Part shown: piece by piece, positions 44,621 through 45,426 of the stretch
Numbering within the stretch: the stretch's first letter is position 1
Layout: every line of letters starts with the position of its first letter
Virus record (IMG/VR): IMGVR_UViG_3300022926_001171
Coordinates: 1 to 45,426 of that record
From: a virus
Length of the DNA stretch: 45,426 nt
Strand: one strand, 5' to 3'
The notes under the pieces: model-generated
Told to the model about the DNA's origin: nothing
Seen by the model: only the letters and a program-made list of their open reading frames with translations
Database searches by the model: none
Translations under genes and position numbers: made by a program

Positions 44621-45283
44621 TCAAATATTAGATAACTTATTTAAAAACTCGTTGAAAGCTCTCATCTTAGCTTCTGCCAAATCTTTACTGTTAGCTTTCT
44701 TAATAAATTTTTGTGTTTCTTCGATCTCTCGCTCCTGCCAGACACCTTTCACAAAAACCCATTCTCTATTTTCCATAATACCCTGTACATAAGCATCAGG
44801 GGCTGATGGATCTGCTACGATGTCAGCAGCAGTGGCAAGCATAAAATCATCTTGTACTTCATTTATACCTTTGCCATTTTCTTTAAGTGAACCGAGACCG
44901 CGTGATGATACACCTAGGCCGGCACCCTCTTTAATCAAACTTGAGGCAATATTACCCATAGGGGTGTCAAGTATTTTAGCCTTTCCAATCCAGTTGTCAC
45001 CGTCTTCTTTAAGAGAGGTAATCATATGTGAAACACGGTCTAAGTTAATATTAGGCCCGTCTGGGTGTCCAAGTTCTCCATATGCTCTTTTAGTGTTGAC
45101 TTGTTCTTTCATATAACGATCTACTTCTTTCGCCATAATCTCTCTGGGATAGACACGACCGTTTCTGTTTTGTAAATTAGACTGTAGAAAGACGCCTTCG
45201 ATATAGAGGCTCTTCTTACCTGTCTCAGCGTTTTCTTCTACAATAAACTGTAGATCTTCATTTAATTCTTTTATTAGTCTCAT
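44621..45283 (-). CDS. gp21: Prohead protease gp21
   Basis: A 220-residue serine protease of the herpesvirus-assemblin-like prohead protease family. GELGHPD (69-75) carries the catalytic His73, and GLGVSSRGLGSL (122-133) the nucleophile serine (126 or 127). It cleaves gp22, gp23 and other head proteins during maturation. T4 gp21 is 212 residues. The ATG at 45283 overlaps the upstream partial gene stop as TAATG. Confidence 0.95.
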   Translation of the reverse strand: MRLIKELNEDLQFIVEENAETGKKSLYIEGVFLQSNLQNRNGRVYPREIMAKEVDRYMKEQVNTKRAYGELGHPDGPNINLDRVSHMITSLKEDGDNWIGKAKILDTPMGNIASSLIKEGAGLGVSSRGLGSLKENGKGINEVQDDFMLATAADIVADPSAPDAYVQGIMENREWVFVKGVWQEREIEETQKFIKKANSKDLAEAKMRAFNEFLNKLSNI

Positions 45284-45426
45284 TAGCCTAAGTCTCCGTC
45301 AGCGCCTTGATGTTGCTGTGAACCGTAACCTGCAACCTTAGCACATTCAACAATAACAGTACCACCAGCACCAGCATTGTCAATTACTATATCAATGTCC
45401 TGATCGTTTTCGTCATTGTCAGAAAA
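45283..45426 (-). CDS. Partial gene, C-terminus only
   Basis: The last 47 codons of a gene that begins beyond the right edge, ending VECAKVAGYGSQQHQGADGD then LG. Position before gp21 suggests a prohead core or portal-adjacent gene. The acidic beginning (SDNDENDQDIDIVIDNAGAG) matches no family I recognise with confidence. Confidence 0.55.
   Translation of the reverse strand, partial: FSDNDENDQDIDIVIDNAGAGGTVIVECAKVAGYGSQQHQGADGDLG

Noticed and set aside
1-45426. tRNA genes, CRISPR arrays, insertion sequences, integrase or attachment sites
   Set aside because: None seen: no cloverleaf with a GGTTCRANTCC arm, no regularly spaced direct repeats, no transposase or integrase ORF. The three-locus 12-bp motif is not CRISPR-like because copies are few and inverted.

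Overview
The window is a continuous piece of a T4-like (myovirus) phage genome of the marine/cyanophage-like type. Every recognisable gene lies on the minus strand. It carries T4 core replication and recombination genes (gp41, uvsX, gp43, regA, gp62, gp44, gp45, gp46, gp47, uvsW, uvsY), the late sigma factor gp55 and the head genes gp23, gp22 and gp21. These are mixed with auxiliary genes seen in marine T4-like phages: hsp20, ClpP, peptide deformylase, a CobS-like AAA+ ATPase with a VWA partner, a fatty acid desaturase, and FolE, QueD and QueE. The host cannot be named from the sequence. The promoters match sigma-70 consensus and a phage-encoded IscU keeps the HscA-binding motif, so a proteobacterium is likely.

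Layout, read in window order (transcription runs right to left). 1-3.6 kb: a partial gene, a glycosyltransferase, a nucleotidyltransferase and small genes. 3.6-5 kb: an intergenic control region, then a virion protein and an EF-hand membrane protein under a late promoter. 5-18.8 kb: helicase, P-loop kinase, desaturase, UvsX, UDP-glucose dehydrogenase, DNA polymerase, nuclease, Hsp20, RegA, clamp loader, clamp, and a ParB-like protein. 18.9-23.9 kb: an SGNH hydrolase, a MoxR/CobS-like ATPase, a large zincin-VWA protein and a secreted small protein, separated by two more control regions. 23.9-28.8 kb: ClpP, ErpA, IscU, peptide deformylase, gp46 and gp47. 28.8-38.2 kb: QueD, GalE, a glycosyltransferase, small genes, a 2OG oxygenase, a DpdA-like transglycosylase, an exonuclease, FolE, a phosphoribosyltransferase, QueE and gp55. 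38.3-45.4 kb: UvsW, UvsY, a tail-tube-like protein, three tiny membrane proteins, gp23 with a strong terminator, gp22, gp21 and a partial gene.

Two promoter classes can be read directly. Ten minus-strand sigma-70-like promoters share an extended -35 box, usually GCTTGACA/T, with 16 or 17 bp spacing; an eleventh site of the same type points the other way, on the plus strand. Nine TATAAATA boxes match the T4 late (gp55-dependent) consensus and lie mostly before virion genes.

The most notable content is: (1) a FolE-QueD-QueE-DpdA set with no QueC in the window, suggesting 7-deazaguanine-modified phage DNA, possibly at the 7-carboxy stage; (2) a 12-bp motif, ATCAAnnACTTA, present eight times in just three intergenic control regions, with inverted pairs and nested hairpins; (3) a phage IscU plus A-type carrier pair; (4) the AAA+/zincin-VWA pair behind two of those control regions; (5) a ParB-like protein with a possible PD-(D/E)XK region; and (6) a lone plus-strand promoter back-to-back with the gp55 promoter.
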